Part shown: positions 1-8,354 of the stretch, in pieces | Position numbering within the stretch: the first letter of the stretch is position 1 | Layout: each line of letters opens with the position of its first letter | Origin: JAABVY01 sp964496505 | GTDB taxonomy: Bacteria; Zixibacteria; MSB-5A5; JAABVY01 | Reading direction: 5' to 3' | NCBI GenBank assembly: GCA_964496505.1 | Contig: CAZBZV010000009.1 | Span: 17,328-81,327, forward strand | DNA length: 64,000 bases | Notes under the pieces: model-generated | The model's input: the letters and a program-made list of their open reading frames with translations, nothing else | The model's database searches: none | What the model was told of the DNA's origin: nothing | Position numbers and translations under genes: made by a program

Positions 1-2460
1 CCCGGCACTGATTACACTCAGATACAGATTAAATATGATGGTGCCAGATCACTAAGCGTCAATTCTTCAGGTGAACTGGTAGTTCAAACAGACTGGGGAG
101 ATGTGATTGAGCAAAGGCCAATTATCTACCAGATGGATAGCGGTATGCGTCAAAAAATCGAAGGCAAATATAAAATAACAGGCGATAATATATTCTCGTT
201 TAATCTGGATGATAATTATAATCCGAACTTGCCTCTTATAATTGATCCGGTACTGGTTTACAGCACTTATCTGGGGGGTAGCGGCACCGATATTGTATCT
301 GATCTTGCGGTGGATAATTCGGGATGTGCTTATGTTGTTGGCGCAACATTTGGATATGATTTTCCGACGTTAAATCCTTACCAAACTGATCAAGGAGATG
401 TTGATATTATTGTTACTAAGCTATCTGATATGGGAAATAGTCTAATCTATAGTACATATCTTGGAGGAGGAGACTGGGATCAAGGATTGGCCATTGATGT
501 AGACAATCAAGGCTGTGCATATATCACAGGGGCAACATGTTCATATTCCTTTCCAACTGTCAATCCCTATCAAACAAAGCCAGGTCCTATTGGTGACTTT
601 GATGGCTTTGTTGCCAAATTCTCCAGCGCAGGCAACGATTTACTATATAGTACATATCTTGGAGGCAATGATCATGAAAGCATCTCTGCCATAGTTGTTG
701 ATGCTTCAGGCTGCGCATATGTAACCGGAGGTACCAGTTCGACTGATTTTCCAACTTTGAATCATATTCAAACCGATCAACCAGAAAAAGATGCATTTGT
801 AACGAAAATTTCCAGTTCCGGCAGCAGCCTTATTTACAGCACTTATCTTGGAGGAAATCAGAGTGACGGCGCAACAGACCTCGCGGTTGATGAATTCGGG
901 TGTAGTTATATAACTGGCGGCACCAGGTCTACTGATTTCCCCATCAATAACCCATTCCAAGATCATGGAGGAAATAATGATGTCTTTGTGACCAAACTAT
1001 CCGGTTCTGGCAACAGCATGGCTTTCAGTACTTTTTTAGGTGGAGACAGCAATGAGGCTGGTCTTAGCATTGTGGTGAATGATATCGGCGAATCTTATAT
1101 AACGGGAGTTACACTGTCCTCCGATTTCCCAACTCTAAATCCCATGCAGGAATACATGGGAAACGATGATGTCTTTGTTACAAAGCTCTCCAATACCGGC
1201 AACTCTCTCATCTACAGCACTTTTCTAGGTGGAAATGGTAAGGATAATGGTTTAGACCTCTTAATAGATGAACTGGGATGTGTTTATGTTACAGGATTTT
1301 CCGGTTCAATAGATTTTCCTGTACTTAATCCATTTCAGACCTTTCAAGGTCAATTGGATGTCTTCATTACCAAAATCTCAAGCACTGGTAAAAGCCTCAT
1401 TTACAGTACATATCTGGGAGGCAGCCAATTTGACGAAGGTCGTGGTATCGCAATTGATGATTCGGGATTTATATACGTAGCCGGTTGCACAGAATCCGCG
1501 GGTTTTCCAACGGTCAATCCATATCAGACCGATCAAGGCTATTCTGATGGCTTTGTGGCTAAACTGCCTCAATCCTTTCCAAGCAAAAGAGCAATCATCT
1601 CAATAGACCGTTCAGGCTCCATGGCACTCACAAATTCAATGGGACAATCCCGTCTGGAAAGAGCAAAATCGATGGCGCATGATGAAATTGATAAGCTGCT
1701 GGATTTTAATGATCCAACATACCCGGGTACATTTCAAGTAGCAGTCATGAGCTTCAATGCTGATGGTATTATACTACTTCAGGATTTCACAAGCAATGCA
1801 ACTGATTTGAATGATGCAGTTGATGCTATCCAGAATCCACGGCATGACACACCGCTCGCGGCTGCCATGTGTCAATCTCACTGTCTGATTGACGACTTAG
1901 AGGCTGAAGCCAGGTATGTTTTCACCTATACCGATGGCCTGGAAAATGAAAGCCAGAATTTTGATATATGCAGCATTTGCCAGCCATGTAACGATCTTAT
2001 ATACACCGGCTGGAATTATGATTGCGATCCATACAATCCCTCAAGCTGCACAGACTGGCAAATTTGTTTGCATAATCAGTTTTCACTGACCGGAATCAAT
2101 ATTGTCCACTATTTTGGTGAGCCGATAAATCCCTACGCAAAGGGATTGGATTCAGCTCTTGAGGATATGTATTTCCTAAAGAATACTGCCGAGGAATCGG
2201 ATGGTGAATTTCTCTATCATTCGGATCAAGAGACAATTTGTGGTGATGCCAACAACGATGGCGCCTTAAATATCAGCGATGCCGTATATCTCATTGTTTA
2301 CATCTTCCAGGGAGGTTCGCCTCCGAAATATATGCCGTCAGCCGATTGCAACTGCGATGGCAATGTAAATATCAGCGATGCTGTCAATATTATAAATTAT
2401 ATATTCTTGAATGATAATGCGCCTTGCGATATTGATGGCAATGGAGAGCCGGATTGCTGA
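1..2460 (+). CDS. SBBP-repeat / vWA / dockerin secreted protein (5' end missing)
   Basis: The frame is open from base 1, so the gene starts before the window. The visible start of the protein resembles the DUF7948-type domain that precedes SBBP beta-propellers. Seven SBBP repeats of about 60 residues follow, each opening with a variant of YSTYLGG and closing near DFPTLNPYQ. A von Willebrand A domain comes next, with the MIDAS motif DRSGSM about 500 residues after the first internal Met. The C-terminus is a double dockerin-like repeat (CGDANNDG and DCNCDG, each followed by NISDAV) that ends in Cys-stop. Likely a large extracellular adhesion or surface protein. The domain order is clear, but ligand and function are unknown. 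The final 70 residues match four other proteins in this window. Confidence 0.85.
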   Translation, partial: PGTDYTQIQIKYDGARSLSVNSSGELVVQTDWGDVIEQRPIIYQMDSGMRQKIEGKYKITGDNIFSFNLDDNYNPNLPLIIDPVLVYSTYLGGSGTDIVSDLAVDNSGCAYVVGATFGYDFPTLNPYQTDQGDVDIIVTKLSDMGNSLIYSTYLGGGDWDQGLAIDVDNQGCAYITGATCSYSFPTVNPYQTKPGPIGDFDGFVAKFSSAGNDLLYSTYLGGNDHESISAIVVDASGCAYVTGGTSSTDFPTLNHIQTDQPEKDAFVTKISSSGSSLIYSTYLGGNQSDGATDLAVDEFGCSYITGGTRSTDFPINNPFQDHGGNNDVFVTKLSGSGNSMAFSTFLGGDSNEAGLSIVVNDIGESYITGVTLSSDFPTLNPMQEYMGNDDVFVTKLSNTGNSLIYSTFLGGNGKDNGLDLLIDELGCVYVTGFSGSIDFPVLNPFQTFQGQLDVFITKISSTGKSLIYSTYLGGSQFDEGRGIAIDDSGFIYVAGCTESAGFPTVNPYQTDQGYSDGFVAKLPQSFPSKRAIISIDRSGSMALTNSMGQSRLERAKSMAHDEIDKLLDFNDPTYPGTFQVAVMSFNADGIILLQDFTSNATDLNDAVDAIQNPRHDTPLAAAMCQSHCLIDDLEAEARYVFTYTDGLENESQNFDICSICQPCNDLIYTGWNYDCDPYNPSSCTDWQICLHNQFSLTGINIVHYFGEPINPYAKGLDSALEDMYFLKNTAEESDGEFLYHSDQETICGDANNDGALNISDAVYLIVYIFQGGSPPKYMPSADCNCDGNVNISDAVNIINYIFLNDNAPCDIDGNGEPDC

Positions 2461-2699
2461 GCCAATTGCTCTTGACATCTCAATCCTCATCGCAAAAGAT
2501 CTCACTCAGTAGGGGAGAATTAATGCCCTGCTATCTGAAAGCCATTGCGTAAGGCATCTACGTAATTTCTATGGATTTTAGTAGTATTGTGGCAACACAT
2601 CTCAAAAGTTATCTTATTGGCGCAATGGTTGAGAGAATTACTAAAAGGTGAGCATATTAAGTCAAGTATGAAATTCTTATAAATTTTGAGGAGGGTTTA

Positions 2700-3248
2700 G
2701 TGAGCAAGCGAGCTTTGGCAATCGCGTTTTTCTCGTTAATGTTTATTCTCATAACCGGCCTTGGTATAAATGCCCTGGCTCAGAAAGATATGCCGTTTGG
2801 CGGTTCTGACGATGTGGAATTTGCAAATAAGCTCTGGACCGCTATGGACGGTTACCAGGACTGGCCTATGAGGTCGGGGGTATATCCGGGCGCATCTCCG
2901 CACGGTAAATTCCTTAAGCTCTATTACAATATGGTACATGTCAAGGGCAAGCCATATCACATTGTGGTAAAGGATAATTTTGGGGGAGAGGATGCTACTC
3001 AGGAAAAAGTGGCTGAATCGCCGGGCGATTATTTGGCTGCGGTGACTATTATGCTGCAGCGTGAAGATGGCTATGATCCTGATAATAATAACTGGTTCTG
3101 GGTTAAGTATGGCCCTGACGGCAAAATATTAACAAACCCAAAAGGGGTTGCATTAGCTGGACGGGTAGCCAAAGGAACAGGGCAGGCATGCATATCCTGT
3201 CATGCCAATGCAAAAGGGGATGATTACCTGTTTACCAATGATCAATAA
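2700..3248 (+). CDS. Cytochrome P460-like c-type monoheme protein
   Basis: A 182-residue protein with an N-terminal signal peptide ending near ALAQ, so probably periplasmic. A single heme-binding motif, CISCH, lies near the C-terminus in the context GTGQACISCHANAKG, as in the cytochrome P460 family. The GTG start is chosen because a GAGGAGG Shine-Dalgarno lies five bases upstream and the signal peptide begins there. Family members oxidise hydroxylamine or bind small nitrogen ligands, but many relatives in anaerobes have no assigned substrate, so none is claimed here. It is followed by a second c-type cytochrome on the same strand; a weak hairpin lies between them, so co-transcription is uncertain. 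Confidence 0.8.
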   Translation: MSKRALAIAFFSLMFILITGLGINALAQKDMPFGGSDDVEFANKLWTAMDGYQDWPMRSGVYPGASPHGKFLKLYYNMVHVKGKPYHIVVKDNFGGEDATQEKVAESPGDYLAAVTIMLQREDGYDPDNNNWFWVKYGPDGKILTNPKGVALAGRVAKGTGQACISCHANAKGDDYLFTNDQ

Positions 3249-3334
3249 ATGATCACGGCTATCATTCATCCTTCACAGGTTAATTCGGTTTTCAAAAAGA
3301 TATAAGCTTTTTGATTCCGGGTTTAGTCGTGGAA

Positions 3335-3369
3335 CAAACCTCGGCCTCAATTAGGGGCCGGGGTGTTTA
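3335..3369 (+). terminator. Imperfect hairpin followed by T-rich tract
   Basis: CTCGGCCTC and GGGGCCGGGG form an imperfect stem with a short AATTA loop, followed by TGTTTATTATT. It sits between the two cytochrome genes and could be a weak terminator for the first. No sequence beyond this suggests another role. Confidence 0.45.
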
Positions 3370-3394
3370 TTATTAAAATATAAAGGGGAGGAAG

Positions 3395-3931
3395 ATGAAG
3401 ATAATAATATCACTCATAATAATTCTGGCACTGGCGTTTGGATTATTTGTCATATTTATAAATTCCGGCATGTATAATATCGCGGCAACATCCGAGCATA
3501 CATCCCTGACATTGAAGATAATCAATACCACCCGAGATAATTCCATACGCAAACATGCTGAAGGGATAGAAGCGCCAGACCTGACCGATTCAGCAATGAT
3601 ACGAGCGGGATTCGAGCATTTCGATCAGATGTGTGTGACATGTCACGGCGCCATCGGAATCAGTAAAGATGAATTTGCCAAAGGTCTTTATCCGGTGCCG
3701 CCCGCGCTTTCGGAGGAAATCGAGGAGTGGAGCTCGGCCGAGCTTTTCTGGATCACCAAGCATGGGATCAAAATGACCGGCATGCCGGCCTTTGGAGATA
3801 CCCATAGCGATGAGGATATCTGGACGATAGTAGCGTTTATGCAGAAACTGCCGGAAATGTCATATTATGATTATACAAATCTTCGCAGGGGAGAGGAAGA
3901 GCAGGGTTTCGGCCATGACCATGAGCATTAA
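3395..3931 (+). CDS. Membrane-anchored class I cytochrome c
   Basis: A 178-residue protein with one N-terminal hydrophobic segment (about residues 3-25) that looks like an uncleaved anchor or signal peptide. The heme motif CVTCH is near residue 80 and the likely axial methionine lies in TGMPAFG near residue 130. The pattern DEDIWTIVAFMQKLP is typical of small cytochrome c domains. The C-terminus is His- and acid-rich (HDHEH). A strong GGGGAGG ribosome site precedes the ATG. It probably carries electrons in the periplasm; the partner is unknown, though the neighbouring P460-like cytochrome is a reasonable candidate. Confidence 0.8.
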   Translation: MKIIISLIIILALAFGLFVIFINSGMYNIAATSEHTSLTLKIINTTRDNSIRKHAEGIEAPDLTDSAMIRAGFEHFDQMCVTCHGAIGISKDEFAKGLYPVPPALSEEIEEWSSAELFWITKHGIKMTGMPAFGDTHSDEDIWTIVAFMQKLPEMSYYDYTNLRRGEEEQGFGHDHEH

Positions 3932-4026
3932 TAAGAGCATATAAAAACTCACGGCCGTAGCACCCGTTATGTCCGTGATTATTCTGTCATAATGAGAGGT
4001 AGATGTGGGGATGTCTACCCTCCTCG

Positions 4027-4058
4027 AAACCGCCGGAGAAAAAAATCTCCGGCGGTTT
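4027..4058 (+). terminator. Intrinsic terminator after cytochrome c
   Basis: AAACCGCCGGAGA pairs with TCTCCGGCGGTTT around an A-rich loop and is followed by a T-rich stretch. A strong GC-rich stem placed about 100 bases after the stop codon. Confidence 0.85.
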
Positions 4059-4174
4059 TGATGTTATTTTGCAGTTTTTGTGACTGCCCGGAAACCTTTT
4101 TCAAAATCGATAATTATAGTACAAATTAAGTTTGAGAAGTGGACTATAAGAATATATGTTACGAGGTTTTGAAA

Positions 4175-5209
4175 ATGGGATCTTATGAAATCACACTAAT
4201 TCCCGGCGATGGCATCGGGCCGGAAATCACCAAAGCCACTGTTGATATTATCGAAGCCACCGGAGTGGATATCAACTGGGACAGGCAGATTGCCGGTATG
4301 GAGGCAATGCCCACACATGGTGAGCCTGTACCGAAGGAACTTTTGGATTCAATAGAAAGAAATCGAATCGCCCTTAAAGGGCCTTTGACCACAGTGGTCG
4401 GCAAGGGCTTCCGTTCCGCAAATGTCACTCTTCGAAAGGAACTGGAACTCTATGCGAATCTTCGCCCCGTGAAAAATATTCCCGGTATCAAATCACGTTA
4501 TGATGATATCGATCTGGTAATTGTGCGTGAGAATACCGAGGATTTGTATTCCGGGATAGAGCATGTTATCGCCCCGGGAATATCACAGTCGATCAAAGTC
4601 ATTACAGCTATCTCATCGGCCCGAATCGCCCGCTGGGCCTTTAATTATGCACAGCGTATGGGGCGTAAGAAGGTTACGGCAGGACATAAGGCCAATATTA
4701 TGAAATTATCAGATGGGCTCTTTCTGGACAGCGCCGGGGATGTCTCCAAAGAATTTCCTGAAATAGAATACAATGACAGGATTATCGATAACCTTTGTAT
4801 GCAGCTCGTAATGAATCCCCATCAGTTCGATATCCTGCTTCTGTCGAATCTCTATGGCGATATCGTATCCGATCTTGTAGCTGGTATGGTCGGCGGCCTG
4901 GGAGTCGTGCCCGGTGCGAATATCGGCGATAAGTATGCAGTTTTCGAGGCGGTTCACGGCTCCGCACCGGATATCGCCGGAAAGAATATTGCCAATCCGA
5001 CCGCAATGATATTCTCCGCGCTTCTAATGCTGAGGCATCTGGGCGAGGATGATGCGGCCGACAGAATATTTACCGCAGTTACCCGGGTTTACAAGGAGGG
5101 CAAGCATGTGACCCGGGATGTCGGGGGTGAGGCGGATACGACCGAATTTGCGGAGGCGGTGATTGAGAAGATGGAAGCGGCCGTGAAGGATACTGTAAAA
5201 GAAATCTAA
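4175..5209 (+). CDS. Isocitrate/isopropylmalate dehydrogenase family, NAD-type isocitrate dehydrogenase
   Basis: Oxidatively decarboxylates isocitrate to 2-oxoglutarate in the cytosol. The protein opens with ITLIPGDGIGPEIT and contains the substrate-binding run VRENTEDLYSGIEH, then AGHKANIMKLSDG and a C-terminal EAVHGSAPDIAGK. This set is closest to mitochondrial-type NAD-dependent isocitrate dehydrogenases and less like LeuB. The ATG at 4175 is preferred over the upstream in-frame GTG at 4139, because the family normally begins a few residues before the first beta strand and a purine-rich AGG lies upstream. Length (344 residues) is normal. It stands alone between terminators. Homoisocitrate or tartrate dehydrogenase activity cannot be excluded from sequence alone. 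Confidence 0.85.
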   Translation: MGSYEITLIPGDGIGPEITKATVDIIEATGVDINWDRQIAGMEAMPTHGEPVPKELLDSIERNRIALKGPLTTVVGKGFRSANVTLRKELELYANLRPVKNIPGIKSRYDDIDLVIVRENTEDLYSGIEHVIAPGISQSIKVITAISSARIARWAFNYAQRMGRKKVTAGHKANIMKLSDGLFLDSAGDVSKEFPEIEYNDRIIDNLCMQLVMNPHQFDILLLSNLYGDIVSDLVAGMVGGLGVVPGANIGDKYAVFEAVHGSAPDIAGKNIANPTAMIFSALLMLRHLGEDDAADRIFTAVTRVYKEGKHVTRDVGGEADTTEFAEAVIEKMEAAVKDTVKEI

Positions 5210-5216
5210 ATGGAAA

Positions 5217-5291
5217 TGTCATTCTGAGCGCAGCGAAGAATCTGTTAGATTCGTGAGAGATTCTTCGGTCGCTGTGCTCCCTCAGAATGAC
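5217..5291. repeat. Palindromic intergenic repeat, family A (copy 1)
   Basis: Inverted repeat with outer arms GTCATTCTGAG and CTCAGAATGAC and inner arms AAGAATCT and AGATTCTT around a 14-base loop. The two arms differ (one has GCGCAGCG, the other GGGAGC-type sequence). The copy at 36766-36841 carries the same unequal arms in the opposite orientation, so this is a dispersed element with a direction. Confidence 0.85.
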
Positions 5292-5300
5292 GTGTATTGA

Positions 5301-5332
5301 AAAAAGCCTGCTTTATTTCAAAGCAGGCTTTT
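5301..5332. terminator. Bidirectional intrinsic terminator
   Basis: AAAAGCCTGCTTT and AAAGCAGGCTTTT form a near-perfect hairpin with A and T tracts on both sides. It lies between the convergent isocitrate dehydrogenase and RND adaptor genes and can serve both. Confidence 0.9.
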
Positions 5333-5355
5333 ACTTCTTCGATATCTCAATATTA

Positions 5356-6672
5356 TTAATCGCTTTTCTTCAAACCGCCCATTGAGCCTCTATAGCGTTC
5401 CATGCGTTCACGAAATTCGGCACGCTGTTTCATCATCAATGAGAACGGTGTGGCATCGACAGTATCGCCGACTGAAATACCGGAGAGAACATGCGTATAA
5501 TCCAGATTGGATTTGCCTACGCTGACCAGTTCCGGCACGAATTCGCCTTCACGCTTGACCAAAACTACCTTCTTGTCGGCAATGGCTTCGCGCTGCTCTT
5601 GGCGCTTCTTGCGCATCTCGGCAATCTCCTCCGGACTCATATTCTTCATCTTTTCGCGCATTTCCTCACGGCTCATCTGTTTCTGGCCACCCTCCTCGCC
5701 GCCGATTTTCTTATCGCCCTGTGCGATCTCGCCTGTAAATCCGACCTCTTCCGGATCCTTAATCGCACCGTTAGGCACCAGAACCGCATCATAGGCCTCG
5801 GCGGTTATAATTTCGATGGAGCTGTTCATTCCGGCCTTCAGGTAGCCCTCGCTGTTATCGATTTGAGTTGTAACCTCGAAGACGGTGACATTTTGCTCGA
5901 CCGTTGCCATAGGCGCAATCTTCATCACCTGTCCCCGAAAATTCAAATCGGGATAAGCATCGGCATTAACCTTAACCTTCTGGCCCATTTCAATCTGCCC
6001 GATATCTGTCTCGTCAACCTCTGCCACGACATAGACTGAATCCATCTCCGCCACCTGCATAATCAGGGTTCCGCCGGTAACTGTGGATACGCCCGATGAT
6101 ATAATTTGTCCTTCCTCGACTTCCTTGCGCAACGCAATTCCGCTTATGGGAGATCGTATTTCGGTATCCTCAAGTTGTTCCTCGGCAATTGAGAATGCGG
6201 CCTCATTGCGTACAAGGCTGGCTCTGGCCTGCTCCAGAAGCAGCTCCATGTCATCCAGTTCCTTCTCCGAGGCCAAACCCTTCTCAAACAGTGTCTTCTG
6301 CCGTTCGAATTCTCTTTGCCGCTTATCTACAGTAACCCTGGCAACGTTCAAATCAGCTTTGGCCTGGCGGTAGCTGTTCATTACGGTGGTTGTGTCGAGG
6401 CGGCAGATCAGGTCGCCCTTTTGAATATAATCGCCCACATCGACAGCCATTTCGATTATCTCTCCCGAGGCCTTGGACTTTATCTCTACAGTCTGCACCG
6501 GGGTAATCCGTCCGTTGGAATGGATCGATACTACCAGATCGCCCTTAAAGGCTTCCGCAGTAATTTGTTGAATTTCAAATGGGTTTTCCTCACCGTTTTT
6601 GCCATAAACGAAGAAATAGTAGCCCAATGCCGAAATTATCAGGACTACCGCAATTATTATGAACTTTTTCAT
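5356..6672 (-). CDS. RND/MacA-type efflux periplasmic adaptor subunit
   Basis: A 438-residue membrane-fusion protein linking an inner-membrane pump to an outer-membrane channel. It has an N-terminal membrane anchor (residues 3-22), a biotinyl-lipoyl half-motif ending GDLICRLDT, an alpha-hairpin coiled coil (about 105-180), a second lipoyl half (IRSPISGIALRKEVEEGQ) and beta-barrel domains. It resembles MacA/HlyD_D23 adaptors. Unusual is a Met/Glu/Arg/Lys-rich stretch at roughly residues 335-370 within the C-terminal part, absent from typical MacA. No transporter or outer-membrane partner gene is adjacent in the window; upstream lies the divergent selD. Confidence 0.85.
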   Translation of the reverse strand: MKKFIIIAVVLIISALGYYFFVYGKNGEENPFEIQQITAEAFKGDLVVSIHSNGRITPVQTVEIKSKASGEIIEMAVDVGDYIQKGDLICRLDTTTVMNSYRQAKADLNVARVTVDKRQREFERQKTLFEKGLASEKELDDMELLLEQARASLVRNEAAFSIAEEQLEDTEIRSPISGIALRKEVEEGQIISSGVSTVTGGTLIMQVAEMDSVYVVAEVDETDIGQIEMGQKVKVNADAYPDLNFRGQVMKIAPMATVEQNVTVFEVTTQIDNSEGYLKAGMNSSIEIITAEAYDAVLVPNGAIKDPEEVGFTGEIAQGDKKIGGEEGGQKQMSREEMREKMKNMSPEEIAEMRKKRQEQREAIADKKVVLVKREGEFVPELVSVGKSNLDYTHVLSGISVGDTVDATPFSLMMKQRAEFRERMERYRGSMGGLKKSD

Positions 6673-6786
6673 TCCAAACTCCAGTCAGCCGACATCAATC
6701 AGTGATCGCAAAATTTTAGACACATAATTTAGCATAAAACTTGCAAAAAACAAGCGGATACGGCTGATATCCCGCTTATTTGTTTC

Positions 6787-6815
6787 TTGACCTCTTAGAA
6801 CAATTATATTACTAT
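6787..6815 (+). promoter_or_regulatory. Sigma-70-like promoter for selD
   Basis: TTGACC and TACTAT separated by 17 bases. The predicted start site is about 11 bases before the selD ATG at 6833, which would give a very short leader; no Shine-Dalgarno is evident. Confidence 0.5.
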
Positions 6816-6832
6816 CGCTGTTTAAGTTTCAT

Positions 6833-7882
6833 ATGAATAACTCGAAAGATGAAATATTCAAGCTGACTGAGAAAGTCTCCTGCGCCGGTTGAGCGTCAAA
6901 ACTGGGTGCAGGTGCACTTCAACAGATTATAGGCGTATTGCCGCAGGTTTCAGATGAAAATCTGCTGGTGGGATCGTCAACAGCCGATGATGCCGGAGTA
7001 TACCGTATTTCCGAGACAGAGGCGTTGATTATGAGCACCGACTTTTTTCCGCCGATTGTGGATGATCCTTACCGTTTCGGGCAGATTGCGGCGGCTAATG
7101 CTCTCTCGGATATCTATGCCATGGGCGGGAAGCCGCTTGTGGGGCTTAATATTGCCTGTTTTCCAGCCGAAATGCCCCATTCGCTCCTATCCGAAATATT
7201 ACGCGGCGGTCAGGAGAAAGTCCAGGAGGCGGGGGCATTGATTATTGGCGGCCATACGGTTAAGGATAAGGAATTGAAATACGGCCTGGCGGTTACAGGA
7301 CGAATTCTGATAAAGGATATCAAGACCAACGCCAATGCCAAACCGGGCGATCTTTTGATCCTCACCAAACCGCTGGGAACAGGGATAATCTCCACAGCTT
7401 TGAAGAATAATCAGGCTGATGAGACGGATGTCGAATTTATTATGAATCAGATGTCTGAGTTGAACCGCATTGCGGCGGAGATTATGGTAAGACACGGGGC
7501 CAATGCCGCCACCGATATTACCGGATTCGGCCTGATCGGTCATATGATCGAGTTGTCAAGAGCTTCGATTATAAGCTGTAAAATTCATTCACAGAAAGTC
7601 CCTTTGATTCCGAATGCTCTGGGTTATGCCAAAGGCTTTATTCCGGGCGGACTGAATGACAACCGTAAGACATTTGACAAAGATGTTGATATTAAGATCG
7701 ACCTGGATCAGGACCTCGAGACAATTTTCTACGATCCACAGACCTCGGGCGGACTTCTGATTTCCGCTCCTCCGGAAAAAGCGGAGAAGATTCTGCAGGA
7801 GCTTCATTCCGAGGGGATTGAATCCGCCGCCGTGATCGGCGAGGTTACAGAAAAGCAGGATAATTACATCGAAATCCATTAA
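6833..7882 (+). CDS. selD: Selenide, water dikinase SelD, itself a selenoprotein (in-frame TGA)
   Basis: Makes selenophosphate from selenide and ATP for selenocysteine and selenouridine synthesis. The ATG at 6833 opens a frame continuous with the main body of SelD except for one TGA at 6890-6892 (codon 20). That codon sits exactly at the catalytic position, in CAG-U-ASKLGAG, where many SelD proteins have Cys or Sec followed three residues later by the essential Lys (here Lys23). Downstream are the AIRS-family features: ADDAGVY, MSTDFFPPIVDDPY, IGGHTVKD and TDITGFGLIGH. Full length is 349 residues, normal for the family. An annotation starting at 6938 would lose the active site. A SECIS-like hairpin follows the TGA. 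trmO follows 18 bases downstream and is probably co-transcribed. Confidence 0.9.
6890..6919 (+). promoter_or_regulatory. Bacterial SECIS-like element after the selD TGA
   Basis: Eleven bases after TGA, GGGTGC pairs with GCACTT (two G-U pairs) around an AGGT loop. The E. coli fdhF element has the same 11-base distance and a GC-AGGT apical region, the SelB-binding feature. The stem is short and its function is inferred. Confidence 0.7.
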
Positions 7883-7900
7883 ATGTGAGAAGAATAAATC

Positions 7901-8344
7901 ATGGATAGATATACGTTTAAACCTATTGGTATAATCCACACGCCGTATAAAACTACCGGTGACTGTCCGAAGGGCGATTATCATAATAAGGGTGTCAAGG
8001 CCTATATCGAGCTCATGCCGGAGTACAAAGATGGTTTGATGGACCTGGACGGCTTCTCGCATCTGATATTGGTCTGGGTATTTCATGAGTCCGAGGGATA
8101 TGAGCTGATTGCCTCGCCTCCTCATGATGACGAACAACACGGCGTTTTTGCCACCCGCTCACCGAAACGTCCCAATCCAATCGGGCTCACGGTGGTAAAG
8201 CTTACTAAGGTTGAAGGGGCTACATTGTATATTGAGGATCCGGATATGCTTGACGGCACGCCGCTTCTGGATATCAAGCCATATCTGTTGCCGCCGGAAA
8301 CATTGGGCAAGGTCAAGAAGGGCTGGCTGGATAAAGATAAATAG
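7901..8344 (+). CDS. trmO: tRNA (N6-threonylcarbamoyladenosine-N6)-methyltransferase, TrmO/TsaA family
   Basis: A 147-residue protein of the TsaA/TrmO family, which uses S-adenosylmethionine to methylate t6A37 of tRNA. Family signatures seen: FKPIGIIHTPYKT at the N-terminus, DLDGFSHLILVWVFH in the middle, and FATRSPKRPNPIGLTVVKL, the most conserved stretch. GAGAAG upstream of the ATG serves as ribosome site. It follows selD by 18 bases, so the two form a small operon. The archaeal-length version without the extra C-terminal domain is normal for many bacteria. Confidence 0.85.
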   Translation: MDRYTFKPIGIIHTPYKTTGDCPKGDYHNKGVKAYIELMPEYKDGLMDLDGFSHLILVWVFHESEGYELIASPPHDDEQHGVFATRSPKRPNPIGLTVVKLTKVEGATLYIEDPDMLDGTPLLDIKPYLLPPETLGKVKKGWLDKDK

Positions 8345-8354
8345 ACGCTACTTA

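Noticed and set aside
4139..4174. Upstream GTG start for the isocitrate dehydrogenase
   Set aside because: Adds 12 residues not usual in the family; the ATG at 4175 is better placed.
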